Shown here: positions 8,081 to 20,154 of the stretch, one piece after another
Numbering within the stretch: the stretch's first letter is position 1
Layout: each line of letters opens with the position of its first letter
DNA from: Keguizhuia sedimenti
GTDB lineage: Bacteria > Pseudomonadota > Gammaproteobacteria > Burkholderiales > Burkholderiaceae_D
NCBI GenBank assembly: GCA_030715135.1
Contig: JAUYVH010000012.1
Span: 1 to 38,519, forward strand
DNA: 38,519 nucleotides
Direction of reading: 5' to 3'
The notes under the pieces: model-generated
The model's database searches: none
Seen by the model: the letters and a program-made list of their open reading frames with translations, nothing else
What the model was told of the DNA's origin: nothing
Position numbers and translations under genes: made by a program

Positions 8081-8358
8081 GCGTTCGGAAAAGTATTTGT
8101 ACTGGGCATTGCAGTTATCGCCGCCTCCACATTACTGGGTAAAGCGGATTACCACGGCTTGAGTGATGCGATCCAACGCATCAACGCTCTTGACTTTAAG
8201 TGGGCTCCGGACAACATCGAGCTGTGGGACCAAGCTGCGGTCATTTGTGACTATAAGCGCCGTGGATTCAAACTTAATTCCTCAAGACCGAACACAAGAT
8301 TGGTAACGGTCATACCAATGCGCTTGTCGCGTATCGCCGCGCCAAGCGAGAGACTTAG
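8081..8358 (+). pseudogene. Decayed gene remnant, unrecognised
   Basis: Starting after an in-frame TAA (8075), the frame reads AFGKVFVLGIAVIAASTLLG and then NALDFKWAPDNIELWDQAAVIC, protein-like with one hydrophobic segment, but with no ATG/GTG start. Around 8275-8285 the plausible frame appears to shift: the alternative frame reads KTEHKIGNGHTNALVAYRRA and stops at 8356-8358. It is probably an internal piece of a gene that lost its start and gained a frameshift. A short ORF from TTG 8159 to 8374 covers part of it. The 540-bp stretch 8004-8543 otherwise holds only the terminator and repeat copy D. Confidence 0.35.
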
Positions 8359-8401
8359 CAATTCATCTGAGTAGACGCTGTTTTGCGACGATGCTTAATT
8401 C

Positions 8402-8442
8402 AGACGTTAGCTTCGCCAGAGTCAGCTTTGGGTTGCGGACAC
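8402..8442. repeat. Dispersed intergenic repeat, copy D (partial)
   Basis: AGACGTTAGCTTCGCCAGAG followed by TCAGCTTTGGGTTGCGGACA, related to the GTCTGC-TTTGGGTCGGAAG-CGGACA core of copies A and B. It is the most diverged copy. Confidence 0.3.
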
Positions 8443-8543
8443 TTTTCATTTTTATAGAAAAATTGCCATCTCCAGTTCAAGCCATGGTTAGGCGTAAGGC
8501 TAAGGCTAGGCTGCATACCGCAACTCCACCTGACAAGAGTCAT

Positions 8544-9782
8544 TCATTTTGGAAGACGTGAGTAGAAATCGTAGAATGCGAACCCCGCCCCCCGCTTCAG
8601 ATCGGCTGTTTGTGCTTGGATCTCGCGCCACTTAGGGACGTACTCCTTCGCTTTTTCTAGCGACAAAACTCCGCCGGCAGCAAGCGTCATTGCAATGCTT
8701 TGAAGTGGCGACTCAATCAGACTCATAAGGCCAACTGTTGCAATCCCGCCTTTGAGCGCCCCAATGCCAAGGTCACACTTGATCGACATGCCCAAAGACT
8801 CGCGTTCCCGCACTAAGCTCTCGGAGGCTTTACGATAATCCTGAATCTCTTTTGCGGCAGCCTCAAGGAATGCATCGTCTTCTCGCGAAGAATCTGCAAT
8901 CTTAAAGATCGCCTCGAACAGATGCTCGCGCGCGACTGCTTGCTGTCCCCAAGCTGTGGACCGCAGTCGAAGCACATCATCAACGCTCAGCGCGTCCAGC
9001 CGTTCGTCGACCAAGAATTCCTCGTGCGCCAGATCAAGTACGCGGCTTCGGCGAAACTGATCCTCCGTAGTCCCAGCGTCCAAAAACGTTCTCGCTCTGT
9101 TAAGTATTCGCCCCAACGCACGTGTGTAGGACGGCGCCCCAAAGATAGGAACTAGGCTCTTCGCTTCACAGTAGCCGCTGTACTTAAGGATCGCGCCAAT
9201 GCGTGCTCTAGCAATTTGCGTCAGAGGCTCAGCGAGCTGCTCGTTTTCAACGACCTCGGCGATCGGCAAGGAAGTACCGCCAACATCACTGTTGTCGGCG
9301 AGACCGGTCATTGCGAGTCCATCGGTATTTTGCAGCTCTCTTTTCAGTGCATAAGCGTCATGGCCAATAACGTCAGTAAGGAGATCCTGCGAGCTCGCGA
9401 GTGAACGGTAAAATTGATAGATGTCTGCGGGATTTAGCGGGTAGCCGCCAAGAGGGGCTCCTCCAATTGTTATTCCGTTAGCTTTTGGCGCAGTGAATGT
9501 GGAGATTACCTTGAGTGTGTTTTGCGAGACTGCAGTCTTACAGTATTCAAGAGTTCGCTCGAAGCGCTCATCGTAGCCAATCCCTTTTCCCATAGGGCGC
9601 ACCGGCCCCAGGTCCATTGCAAAAGGCATCCCCCTCGTTGCCGCGATGAATGCTTGGCGAGGGAAGAGTTCACGATCCGATGGATCAATCAACAGAATCT
9701 GATCGTATGTGAGTAACGCGCGCTTAATTTCACGTAGTGTTGACGGTGTCTCGGTCGGGACGATCAAAGCATCGTAGATCAT
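8544..9782 (-). CDS. Hypothetical protein (412 aa) beside the transposon end
   Basis: ATG 9782 (MIYDALIVPTETPS...) is preferred; an in-frame GTG at 9794 would add four residues. A GGGTG lies about 11 bp upstream of the ATG. The N-terminal part has alternating strands and helices (YDALIVP, YDQILLIDPSDRELFPRQAF). The middle is acidic and helical. A likely coiled coil follows (about 305-335, EAAAKEIQDYRKASESLVRE), then a hydrophobic glycine-rich segment (about 340-378, LGIGALKGGIATVGLMSLIE ... MTLAAGGVLSL) that could insert in a membrane. A soluble N-domain plus a C-terminal hydrophobic region is a layout seen in some abortive-infection proteins, but nothing identifies this as one. It is the last cargo gene, transcribed away from the end. 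Confidence 0.6.
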   Translation of the reverse strand: MIYDALIVPTETPSTLREIKRALLTYDQILLIDPSDRELFPRQAFIAATRGMPFAMDLGPVRPMGKGIGYDERFERTLEYCKTAVSQNTLKVISTFTAPKANGITIGGAPLGGYPLNPADIYQFYRSLASSQDLLTDVIGHDAYALKRELQNTDGLAMTGLADNSDVGGTSLPIAEVVENEQLAEPLTQIARARIGAILKYSGYCEAKSLVPIFGAPSYTRALGRILNRARTFLDAGTTEDQFRRSRVLDLAHEEFLVDERLDALSVDDVLRLRSTAWGQQAVAREHLFEAIFKIADSSREDDAFLEAAAKEIQDYRKASESLVRERESLGMSIKCDLGIGALKGGIATVGLMSLIESPLQSIAMTLAAGGVLSLEKAKEYVPKWREIQAQTADLKRGAGFAFYDFYSRLPK

Positions 9783-9794
9783 GGTTTTTTTCAC

Positions 9795-9963
9795 CCAATT
9801 TCATGTTTTGATCAATGAAGACGATAGCGGATGTGTCGCGGCGGATCAAAATCGCTTCGACGCTTGGTGCAAGATCAACGGAAAACAACCGTTCTACCTA
9901 AACATTCTATTCGTTGGGTGATTATATTTCCCATTCTAGCCTTGAGTTCGGATAGTCCAGTTT
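9795..9963. other. Non-coding stretch between last cargo gene and the transposon end repeats
   Basis: A frame at 9831-10082 is open, but its composition is not protein-like and it runs into the end repeats. No promoter or other clear signal is visible. Confidence 0.4.
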
Positions 9964-10268
9964 TAGAACAAAACTTTAATGTTATCTCGGAATTTGGATC
10001 AGTTCTTAATATCTTAAAGCCAAATTCTTGCTCAAATATTGAGCAAATTCTCCATATTTATTTGATGTTGGCGCAGGATTGATTTTAAACAGCCAGCGAA
10101 GAGATGTTTCAATTGTCGGCAAAAAAATCTGTGATATAGACTAGAAATCACGGTACATCAGAACTTTAATATCACGCTTTTTCATCTGATCTGTCCCTAC
10201 AGATCAGAACTTATTATCTAAAATTGCTAGATCAAAACTTATTATTTTGGAACAGGACTTTAATATCA
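9964..10268. repeat. Array of ~20 bp TnsB-type binding sites at the transposon end
   Basis: Same-direction copies of AGATCAGAACTTTAATATCA: 9964-9985 (AACAAAACTTTAATGTTATC core), 9995-10016 (GGATCAGTTCTTAATATCTT), 10155-10174 (ACATCAGAACTTTAATATCA), 10201-10220 (AGATCAGAACTTATTATCTA), 10229-10248 (AGATCAAAACTTATTATTTT) and 10249-10268 (GGAACAGGACTTTAATATCA). A degenerate copy may lie near 10071-10090. The last two abut directly. Several sites in one orientation, denser towards the tip, is how TnsB sites are arranged at Tn7-family ends. Confidence 0.75.
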
Positions 10269-11959
10269 ATTATCAGCAATCGGACTGGGAGATATTCAAT
10301 CGATCCGGAATAGGGCATCTGATTTCGATTTCCGGCTTGCACATTACGATGATTGCCGGCTTGTTCGCCTCGATCGTTTCCGCGTTGTGGCGGCGCTCAT
10401 TCTTTACCAACCTGCAACTGCCCTTGCTGCTGCCGGCTCAGAAAGCGTCCGCTTTGTCGGGAGCACTTGTGGCCCTGGTCTATGTTGCCTTGGCGGGCTT
10501 TGGCATTCCGGCGCAACGCACCTTGTATATGCTTTTCGTTGTAGCCGCCGCTCTCTGGTATGGGCGCATTACCTCCGTATCATCCGTTCTTTGCCTGGCG
10601 CTCGGCACCATACTGCTGCTTGATCCCTGGGCCGTACTCTCGCCCGGGTTCTGGCTATCATTTTCTGCCGTTGCGATTATTTTGTTTGTCTCGGCCGGAC
10701 ATCCACCGCAATTATCGACAAATGATTCAAGTGGAGCCCAAAGCAGGCTTGTGGGTTTGCTGTCCGCAGCCAGGCTTCAACTGGCAATTACAATCGGACT
10801 GGTTCCGTTGACCATGCTCCTATTCGGCCAGGTTTCGCTCATCAGCCCGGTTGCCAATGCGATTGCGATTCCGCTGGTTTCATTTGTCGTGACGCCCTTA
10901 TGCCTGATCGGCAGTTTCCTGCCTTCGTCGCCGGCAGGTACGCTGCTGAATCTGAGCCATGCATTGGTCGAATGGCTGGCAGGATTATTAAATGTCCTGA
11001 CCAAATTTCCATTTACAGTATGGTCTGCGCCTGTGCCGCCATGGTGGATGTTCCTGATCGCACTTATTGGCACCGCCTGGGCGATTGCTCCACGTGGCTG
11101 GCCGGTGCGATGGATAGGCGTTCTTGGCTGGATACCTTTGCTGCTGAACGCTCCCATCCATCCTGCGAAAGGAGAGATGTGGGCCACCGCCTTCGATATC
11201 GGTCAGGGCATGGCGGTTCTGATTGAAACGGAGCAGCATCGCATTTTGTATGATACCGGCCCGGTGTACACACCGGAATCGGACGGCGGCAACAGGGTAA
11301 TCGTGCCTTATTTGAAAGCCCGGGGGATTAGCGTGCTGGATGCCGTCATGATTTCGCATAATGACAATGATCACTCCGGCGGAGCGATTTCCATTTTTAA
11401 TGAAATCGATGTGAGGAAAACTTTTTCCTCGCTGGATTTCGACAGTGCCATTGTTCAGCGCGCGCCTGACCACAGCCGTTGCCAGGCGGGGCAGGCATGG
11501 ACATGGGACGGCGTTCGGTTCGAGCTGCTTTTTCCTGTTCCGGATAGCTATGAGCGGGAAAAAGCAAAACCGAATACCCGCAGTTGTACCTTGAAAATAA
11601 CGGTGGGAGACTACGCGCTTCTCCTGCCCGGAGATATCGAAGCTGCGCAGGAAAGCGAGTTAATGAATGCCGACGCGCAGAAGCTCGCTGCGTCAGTGCT
11701 GCTCGCGCCGCATCATGGCAGCGGAACCTCGTCCACCTTGCCTTTCCTTAAGGCCGTGTCCCCAAAAATGGCGCTGTTCCAGGTGGGCTATCGCAACCGA
11801 TATCGTCATCCCAAACAAGAGGTCTACGAACGTTATGGCGAGCTTGGGATTGAACGTTTCAGAAATGACGAGTCCGGAGCGATTGCACTGCACTTCGGGC
11901 AGGCCATTCAGGTTTCGGAGTACAGAAAGCAGGTTCCACGGTACTGGCATGACCGCTAA
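10247..11959 (+). pseudogene. comEC: ComEC/Rec2 DNA-uptake channel, 5' half missing (cut by transposon)
   Basis: The open frame starts at a TTG inside the outermost transposon repeat. Native ComEC sequence begins at about QQSDWEIFNRSGIGHLISIS, the start of the membrane competence domain. ComEC proteins are usually ~750-850 aa; here ~560 remain, so the N-terminal helices and OB-like domain (DUF4131) are absent. The remaining membrane part has many hydrophobic helices (about residues 25-310). It is followed by the metallo-beta-lactamase-like domain, with FDIGQGMAVLIE and SHNDNDHSGG. ComEC carries single-stranded DNA across the inner membrane in natural transformation. Without its first half it is unlikely to work unless the 5' part lies beyond the left end and the element excises. 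Confidence 0.85.
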
Positions 11960-12148
11960 TGAATCGAAAATTGGCCGATGATTGAACCAGGCGCTGGCGC
12001 AGTGTATGCAAGCCTTTCATTTTACCGTGCGGTAATCTGTCAGGCCTGCATTGCGCATCGCTTCCGGCAAAAGAGGTCAATGAGAATCATGGAATGGGAT
12101 TTGCGGATCAGTTCATGGATCACACATTGAAACTTACTAACTGAAAAA

Positions 12149-13096
12149 ATGAAGCCTCATAACTCTGATAGTTATTTATTTATCTTTCCTCTCTTTCTTG
12201 CTTTGGTCGGCGCATGCGGCACAGTTGGCGCAACGAGCTTGCTCGATGAGTTCCAGACTGTATGGACGAAGGGCGAGGTTAGCCATTCACTGGATATCGA
12301 TAATGATTCAATGAAACTGAACCGGGACGATGGCTTGTACACGAGCGGATTGCGCTATGTGCAACGGCATGCCATGAATTCTGCAGCTGGCAGGATCGTG
12401 TTCGGCTGGCGCATAGGCCAGGAGCTGTACACTGCATCCGATATCAATCTTCCGCCAGAGTTGGTGGGGCCGCCTGACCATCCTTATGCGGCATGGCTGT
12501 ATGGCGGGTTCTTCAGGGAACAGCATGATCACGATGGCAGGCAGGTTCGTGTGGGAATTGATTTCGGATGTCTCGGTCCCTGCGCCGGAGGCGAGGCAAC
12601 GCAAAATTTCCTACATGGCGTATTGGCTCAGCCAAAACCCGAAGGATGGAGCAAACAGGTAAAAAATGAAGCCGGAATCGTACTGTACGGTGACATGACG
12701 CCGATAAGATGGGCCTTGGGGCAACACATGGATGTTGCGCCCAATGTTCATGGGCGTTTTGGCAATATCTTTACTGACGCGGGAGGCGGAATCACCATGC
12801 GCGTCGGCAGGCTGAATGCTTTGCCGGGTCAGCCGACCTTGCACGGATTCTTGCGATTGGATGGACGTGCGGTTGCTTACAATGGGAGCCTGCAAGGTGG
12901 TTATTTTTCCAATCACAATCCCCATACCGTCAAGCCCAGGCGTTTCGTACCCGAGGCGGAGGCAGGCGTCGCTTGGTCGGGGGATTCTTTTGGTGTTTCC
13001 CTATCGATTGTTCGACGCGGCAATGAAATCAAGGACTTACCTGATTCTATTGGCATACAGGACTTTGTCCGCCTGTCGGTTTCTTATACGCATTGA
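12149..13096 (+). CDS. lpxR: LpxR-family lipid A 3'-O-deacylase, outer membrane
   Basis: 315 aa with a signal peptide (hydrophobic 9-29, likely cleaved near VGATS). It belongs to the LpxR/DUF2219 family, judged by NDSMKLNRDDGLYTSGLRYV (51-70), where the N-D and S residues are the expected active-site positions; by PPDHPYAAWLYGG; and by GEATQNFLHG followed by KPEGWSKQVKNE. The family is an outer-membrane barrel that removes the 3'-acyloxyacyl chain of lipid A, altering immune recognition and the barrier. No strong ribosome site precedes ATG 12149. It lies in its own transcription unit between comEC and pyrG. Confidence 0.85.
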   Translation: MKPHNSDSYLFIFPLFLALVGACGTVGATSLLDEFQTVWTKGEVSHSLDIDNDSMKLNRDDGLYTSGLRYVQRHAMNSAAGRIVFGWRIGQELYTASDINLPPELVGPPDHPYAAWLYGGFFREQHDHDGRQVRVGIDFGCLGPCAGGEATQNFLHGVLAQPKPEGWSKQVKNEAGIVLYGDMTPIRWALGQHMDVAPNVHGRFGNIFTDAGGGITMRVGRLNALPGQPTLHGFLRLDGRAVAYNGSLQGGYFSNHNPHTVKPRRFVPEAEAGVAWSGDSFGVSLSIVRRGNEIKDLPDSIGIQDFVRLSVSYTH

Positions 13097-13150
13097 GCTG
13101 AGCGTCTGGCTATCATGTGTCGGGTATTTGGCGCTGATGCATCGGAACAC

Positions 13151-13179
13151 TTAAGCGCGGAAAAGCTTTAGGGTATAAT
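13151..13179 (+). promoter_or_regulatory. Putative sigma-70 promoter for pyrG-kdsA
   Basis: A perfect -10 TATAAT (13174-13179) with a poor -35 TTAAGC (13151-13156) at 17 bp spacing, 37 bp before the pyrG start codon. The weak -35 suggests help from an activator or an extended element. Confidence 0.5.
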
Positions 13180-13183
13180 TTGA

Positions 13184-15726
<2,543 letters not shown>

Positions 15727-15733
15727 CGAATTG

Positions 15734-17174
<1,441 letters not shown>

Positions 17175-17183
17175 TAAGAAACG

Positions 17184-17207
17184 GTCCGGCTCACCGCCGG
17201 GCCGGAC
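17184..17207 (+). terminator. Hairpin after eno (weak or attenuating)
   Basis: GTCCGGC (17184-17190) pairs with GCCGGAC (17201-17207), GC-rich, with no T tract after it. It may lower read-through into ftsB rather than stop it. Confidence 0.35.
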
Positions 17208-17229
17208 ACAACGGCCAATCATCCATTCA

Positions 17230-17562
17230 ATGCGCCTCATCCTGATCAGTCTTACGGCACTTTTGTTGCTGATCCAGTATCCGCTATGGCTGGGCAAGGG
17301 CGGCTGGCTGCGTGTCTGGGATTTGGATCAGCAGGTCGCCGCCGCACAGCAGAAAAACGAGGAATTAAAAGCGCGCAACGCGAAACTGAATTCTGAGGTG
17401 CAGGATTTGCGGGAAGGCACGGGAGCGGTGGAGGAGCGCGCCCGTTATGAGCTTGGCATGATCAAGGAAAACGAGATTTTCGTGCAAGTCCTTGAGCCAA
17501 ACGCTTCCTCTGCACCGAAGGCCGGCGCAAGCCCGGCACCCAAACCGGCAACGTCTCCCTGA
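17230..17562 (+). CDS. ftsB: Cell division protein FtsB
   Basis: 110 aa. A short cytoplasmic start is followed by one membrane helix (about 4-20), then GGWLRVWDL and a periplasmic coiled coil (about 33-60, [20 protein letters not shown]), then '[17 protein letters not shown]', the FtsB/DivIC signature. FtsB binds FtsL and FtsQ in the divisome. The C-terminal ~20 residues are a proline/alanine-rich tail, common in this bacterial group. Downstream of eno, as in many proteobacteria. Confidence 0.93.
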   Translation: MRLILISLTALLLLIQYPLWLGKGGWLRVWDLDQQVAAAQQKNEELKARNAKLNSEVQDLREGTGAVEERARYELGMIKENEIFVQVLEPNASSAPKAGASPAPKPATSP

Positions 17563-17589
17563 AGCCGCATTTTATCGTTGTAGTTTGCT

Positions 17590-17616
17590 TCTCAAATAAA
17601 TACAGATGATTTGAGA
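17590..17616. terminator. Possible terminator hairpin between convergent ftsB and hslO
   Basis: TCTCAAAT (17590-17597) and ATTTGAGA (17609-17616) form an 8-bp AT-rich stem with an 11-nt loop. There is no clear T tract, so efficiency is doubtful. Confidence 0.3.
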
Positions 17617-17671
17617 TAAACCACTCCATCGATGAAGCGGCCGTATTTCTAAGCTGCCTATTCGGTCAAGT

Positions 17672-18595
17672 TTAGTGCTTTAATTGGCCGGCCTGCAGCA
17701 AGTCATCCCCGGCAATATCGGCCGCAAACAATTGCGCGCAATCGACCTTGTCGAATGAATAGTGCTGACCGCAGAAGTCGCAATCGATACTCAGCTCTCC
17801 CAGATCCTCCAGTGCGGAATCAACTTCGTCCTTGCCCAGCATTTTGAGCATGTTGGCTACTTTCTCGCGATTGCATGTGCATTGAAACTGCGGATGACGC
17901 GGTTCGAATATCCGGATTGTTTCTTCCCAAAACAGGCGGCGCAGCATGGTGCTGATCTCTGTATTGAGCAGCTCTTCCTCGCGGACAGTCGATGCCAGCA
18001 TTACAACATGATCCCATGTTTCCGGATCGGCGCCTGTCGCCGTACCACCTTCCTGCGGCAATTTTTGCAGCAGCAGTCCGCGCGATACCTTATCGTCTGC
18101 GGCCAGCCATAATTTCGTATCCAGTTGCTCGGACCGCATCATGTAATTTTCGATGATGACTGCAATGGAATCGCCGTCAAGCGGCACAATCCCCTGATAA
18201 GGCTGCTGGCCCGGAAACTTTTCTTTAGGGTCCAGGGTAATCACGAAACGGCCGTTGCCGTGAGCATTCAGAAGTTGCTGCAGGCTTGTGCCGCTCGGAA
18301 TGACGGCATCGGGTGCGAGTTTGGCGGTCGCACGCATGCGCAATTCGCTGTCACATTCGACAACCAGAAGCCGAAGCGGGCCGTCACCGTGAACCTGCAT
18401 GACGATCGAGCCATTGAATTTCAGGTTGGCTGATAAAAGTGCTGCAGCTGCCAGCATTTCTCCCAGGATTTTTTTGACTTCCTGCGGATATTGCCGGTGT
18501 GCCTGAATTTGTTGCCAGGTTGCCGAGATTTCGACCAGTTCGCCGCGCACCGGCGCCGCCTCAAACATGAATTTTTGCAGAGTATCCGCTGTCAT
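17672..18595 (-). CDS. hslO: Hsp33 redox-regulated chaperone
   Basis: 307 aa. Hsp33 is a cytoplasmic holdase switched on by oxidation plus heat. The C-terminal zinc redox switch is intact: CxC Cys239/Cys241 (FQCTCNRE) and CxxC Cys272/Cys275 (IDCDFCGQHY). The N-terminal domain has the family's 'RGELVEISATWQQI' and 'GDGPLRLLVVECD'. The ATG (18593-18595) overlaps the stop of the gamma-carbonic-anhydrase-like gene by one base, so the two form a coupled pair. A further Cys at 286 is not part of the switch. Confidence 0.96.
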   Translation of the reverse strand: MTADTLQKFMFEAAPVRGELVEISATWQQIQAHRQYPQEVKKILGEMLAAAALLSANLKFNGSIVMQVHGDGPLRLLVVECDSELRMRATAKLAPDAVIPSGTSLQQLLNAHGNGRFVITLDPKEKFPGQQPYQGIVPLDGDSIAVIIENYMMRSEQLDTKLWLAADDKVSRGLLLQKLPQEGGTATGADPETWDHVVMLASTVREEELLNTEISTMLRRLFWEETIRIFEPRHPQFQCTCNREKVANMLKMLGKDEVDSALEDLGELSIDCDFCGQHYSFDKVDCAQLFAADIAGDDLLQAGQLKH

Positions 18596-19119
18596 TATGC
18601 GATCCGTTTCAGATTTGCTTTAAAGAATTGGCTCCGCTCGACATAGTTCGCCGCAATTGCATGCAGGCGGGCAATGTCTTCTTCGGTGAGAATGCGGATT
18701 GCCTTGGCGGGTGACCCTATGATCAATGAGTTGTCCGGAAATTCCTTGCCTTCGGTAACTAGGGCACCCGCGCCGACCAGACAGTTTTTACCGATCCTGG
18801 CACCGTTCAGGATGACGGCCTGTATCCCAATCAGGGAACCGTCGCCTATCGTGCAGCCATGAACCATTGCCATGTGGCCGATGGAAACATGGTTCCCGAT
18901 CCTGAGCGGGAATCCGGGATCGGCGTGCAATACGGCGTTTTCCTGGATATTGCTGCCTTTTCCTATCAGGATTTCATCGTTGTCAGCCCGGAGCGATGCA
19001 CCAAACCAAACATTGACATCCTCTTTCAACGTTACGTTGCCGACGACACACGCCGACTCTGTCACATAACAGGAAGAATGAATGTCCGGAATGTCCTCGC
19101 CTAATTGGTAGATCGCCAT
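18595..19119 (-). CDS. Gamma-carbonic-anhydrase-like hexapeptide-repeat protein (YrdA type)
   Basis: 174 aa from ATG 19119 (MAIYQLGED); an upstream in-frame start at 19155 is less like the family. A left-handed beta helix is made by hexapeptide repeats. The three zinc-ligand histidines are His65 (NAVLHAD), His82 and His87 (IGHMAMVHGC). The C-terminal helix is 'LTEEDIARLHAIAANYV'. Relatives include E. coli YrdA and PaaY; the physiological substrate is mostly unknown, and true carbonic anhydrase activity is unproven. It is upstream of hslO and transcribed away from the DUF455 gene, with only 53 bp between starts. Confidence 0.9.
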   Translation of the reverse strand: MAIYQLGEDIPDIHSSCYVTESACVVGNVTLKEDVNVWFGASLRADNDEILIGKGSNIQENAVLHADPGFPLRIGNHVSIGHMAMVHGCTIGDGSLIGIQAVILNGARIGKNCLVGAGALVTEGKEFPDNSLIIGSPAKAIRILTEEDIARLHAIAANYVERSQFFKANLKRIA

Positions 19120-19172
19120 ATTTTTCGTAGAATGCTTCTTCTTTTGCAAAGTCACATTTTACCCTTCTCATC

Positions 19173-20024
19173 ATGCAATCGTCCTTCCCTGGTCATTCCG
19201 AATTGCCGACGGAAATGCGTTCCGCGGCACTGTACTGGCTGGGCGAACCGTGCGCACGCGCCAAGGCTCAAGGCGTGCAGGCATTAATGGAATCGTGGAA
19301 ACAGGGCAAAGTGGGTCTGAATCCGCATGATGCGCTTTTTCCGTCCGCATCAATCCCGGGAAGGCCGGAACGCCCGGAGCTGGTATCGCCACTGTCGGTA
19401 AAGCGCCGCTCGATGCGAACGGAAGAGGGAAGAGCGACCTTGATTCATGCTCTCGCCCATATCGAATTCAATGCGATCAACCTGGCGCTGGACGCAGTCT
19501 GGCGCTTTCCGGAAATGCCGAACGATTATTATGCCGATTGGCTGAAGGTCGCTGCCGAAGAGGCTTTGCATTTCAGCCTGCTGGAATCGCATCTGCGTGT
19601 CCTTGGTCATGCATATGGCGCCTTTCCTGCTCATAACAGTCTTTGGGATATGGCGGAAAAGACGGGGCATGATGCGTTGGCGCGCATGGCGTTGGTGCCG
19701 CGCACGATGGAAGCGCGAGGCCTGGATGCAACGCCGGCCGTGCGCGCCAAGCTGGCTCAGGCCGGCGATACGGCCGCTGCGGAAATCCTGGATATTATTT
19801 TGCGAGACGAGATCGGGCATGTTGCGATCGGAAACCGCTGGTACGCATGGTTGTGTGCGCAGCGCAACCTCGATGCGGTGGCGACGTATCGCACACTGGC
19901 GCGCCAATACAAAGCACCAACGCTGCGGCGTCCGTTCAACATGGAAGCGAGGCGTGCTGCAGGATTCAGCGAAGAGGAACTGATTGCGCTGGAAGAATCT
20001 GCGGATACTCCTATTGAAAGTTAG
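19173..20024 (+). CDS. Ferritin-like DUF455 protein
   Basis: 283 aa. The family is a diiron ferritin-like four-helix fold, shown by ALAHIEFNAINLALD (about 92-106, E-x-N), EEALHFSLLESHL (about 129-141) and ILRDEIGHVAIGNRW (about 209-223). These give Glu and E-x-x-H pairs in helices. The exact reaction is unknown; some relatives are tied to tRNA hydroxylation (MiaE-like), but that is not implied here. Divergent from the gamma-carbonic-anhydrase gene. A short hairpin (TTGAAAGT/ACTTTCAA, 20014-20035) covers the stop codon. Confidence 0.85.
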   Translation: MQSSFPGHSELPTEMRSAALYWLGEPCARAKAQGVQALMESWKQGKVGLNPHDALFPSASIPGRPERPELVSPLSVKRRSMRTEEGRATLIHALAHIEFNAINLALDAVWRFPEMPNDYYADWLKVAAEEALHFSLLESHLRVLGHAYGAFPAHNSLWDMAEKTGHDALARMALVPRTMEARGLDATPAVRAKLAQAGDTAAAEILDIILRDEIGHVAIGNRWYAWLCAQRNLDAVATYRTLARQYKAPTLRRPFNMEARRAAGFSEEELIALEESADTPIES

Positions 20025-20154
20025 CGGACTTTCAAAAATGCAATAGAATTGCCAGGCTGGAAACCAAGATTGCGGTTATTTGTCTTAGTGGTATTCAGAT
20101 ACTGAACGCATACGGTCATATTTGAGACCTTCAATATTCTTTTGGGAAGCAAAC

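Larger units (their letters stand above)
1..10268. mobile_element. Cargo-side end of a Tn7-family transposon inserted in comEC (left end outside window)
   Basis: The right boundary is set by same-direction repeats (9964-10268) whose outermost copy ends at ...TATCA at about 10268; ComEC-like protein sequence starts immediately after. Read inward from the junction, the element begins TGATATTAAAGT, and the repeats resemble the AATAAAGTCTTAAAC-type TnsB sites of Tn7 as I remember them. Everything to the left is accessory: defence genes, orphan genes, a pseudogene and dispersed intergenic repeats. No transposase, TnsC/TniB or TniQ gene is visible, so these would lie beyond position 1. The family call is inference from end structure. 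The boundary is good to about 5-10 bp, because the left end is needed to see the target duplication. Confidence 0.62.

Noticed and set aside
9831-10082. 83-aa open frame before the transposon end
   Set aside because: It runs into the end repeats, has no ribosome site and is unlike protein in composition.
12022-12035. TTACCG-TG-CGGTAA palindrome between comEC and lpxR
   Set aside because: Too short and single to call an operator.
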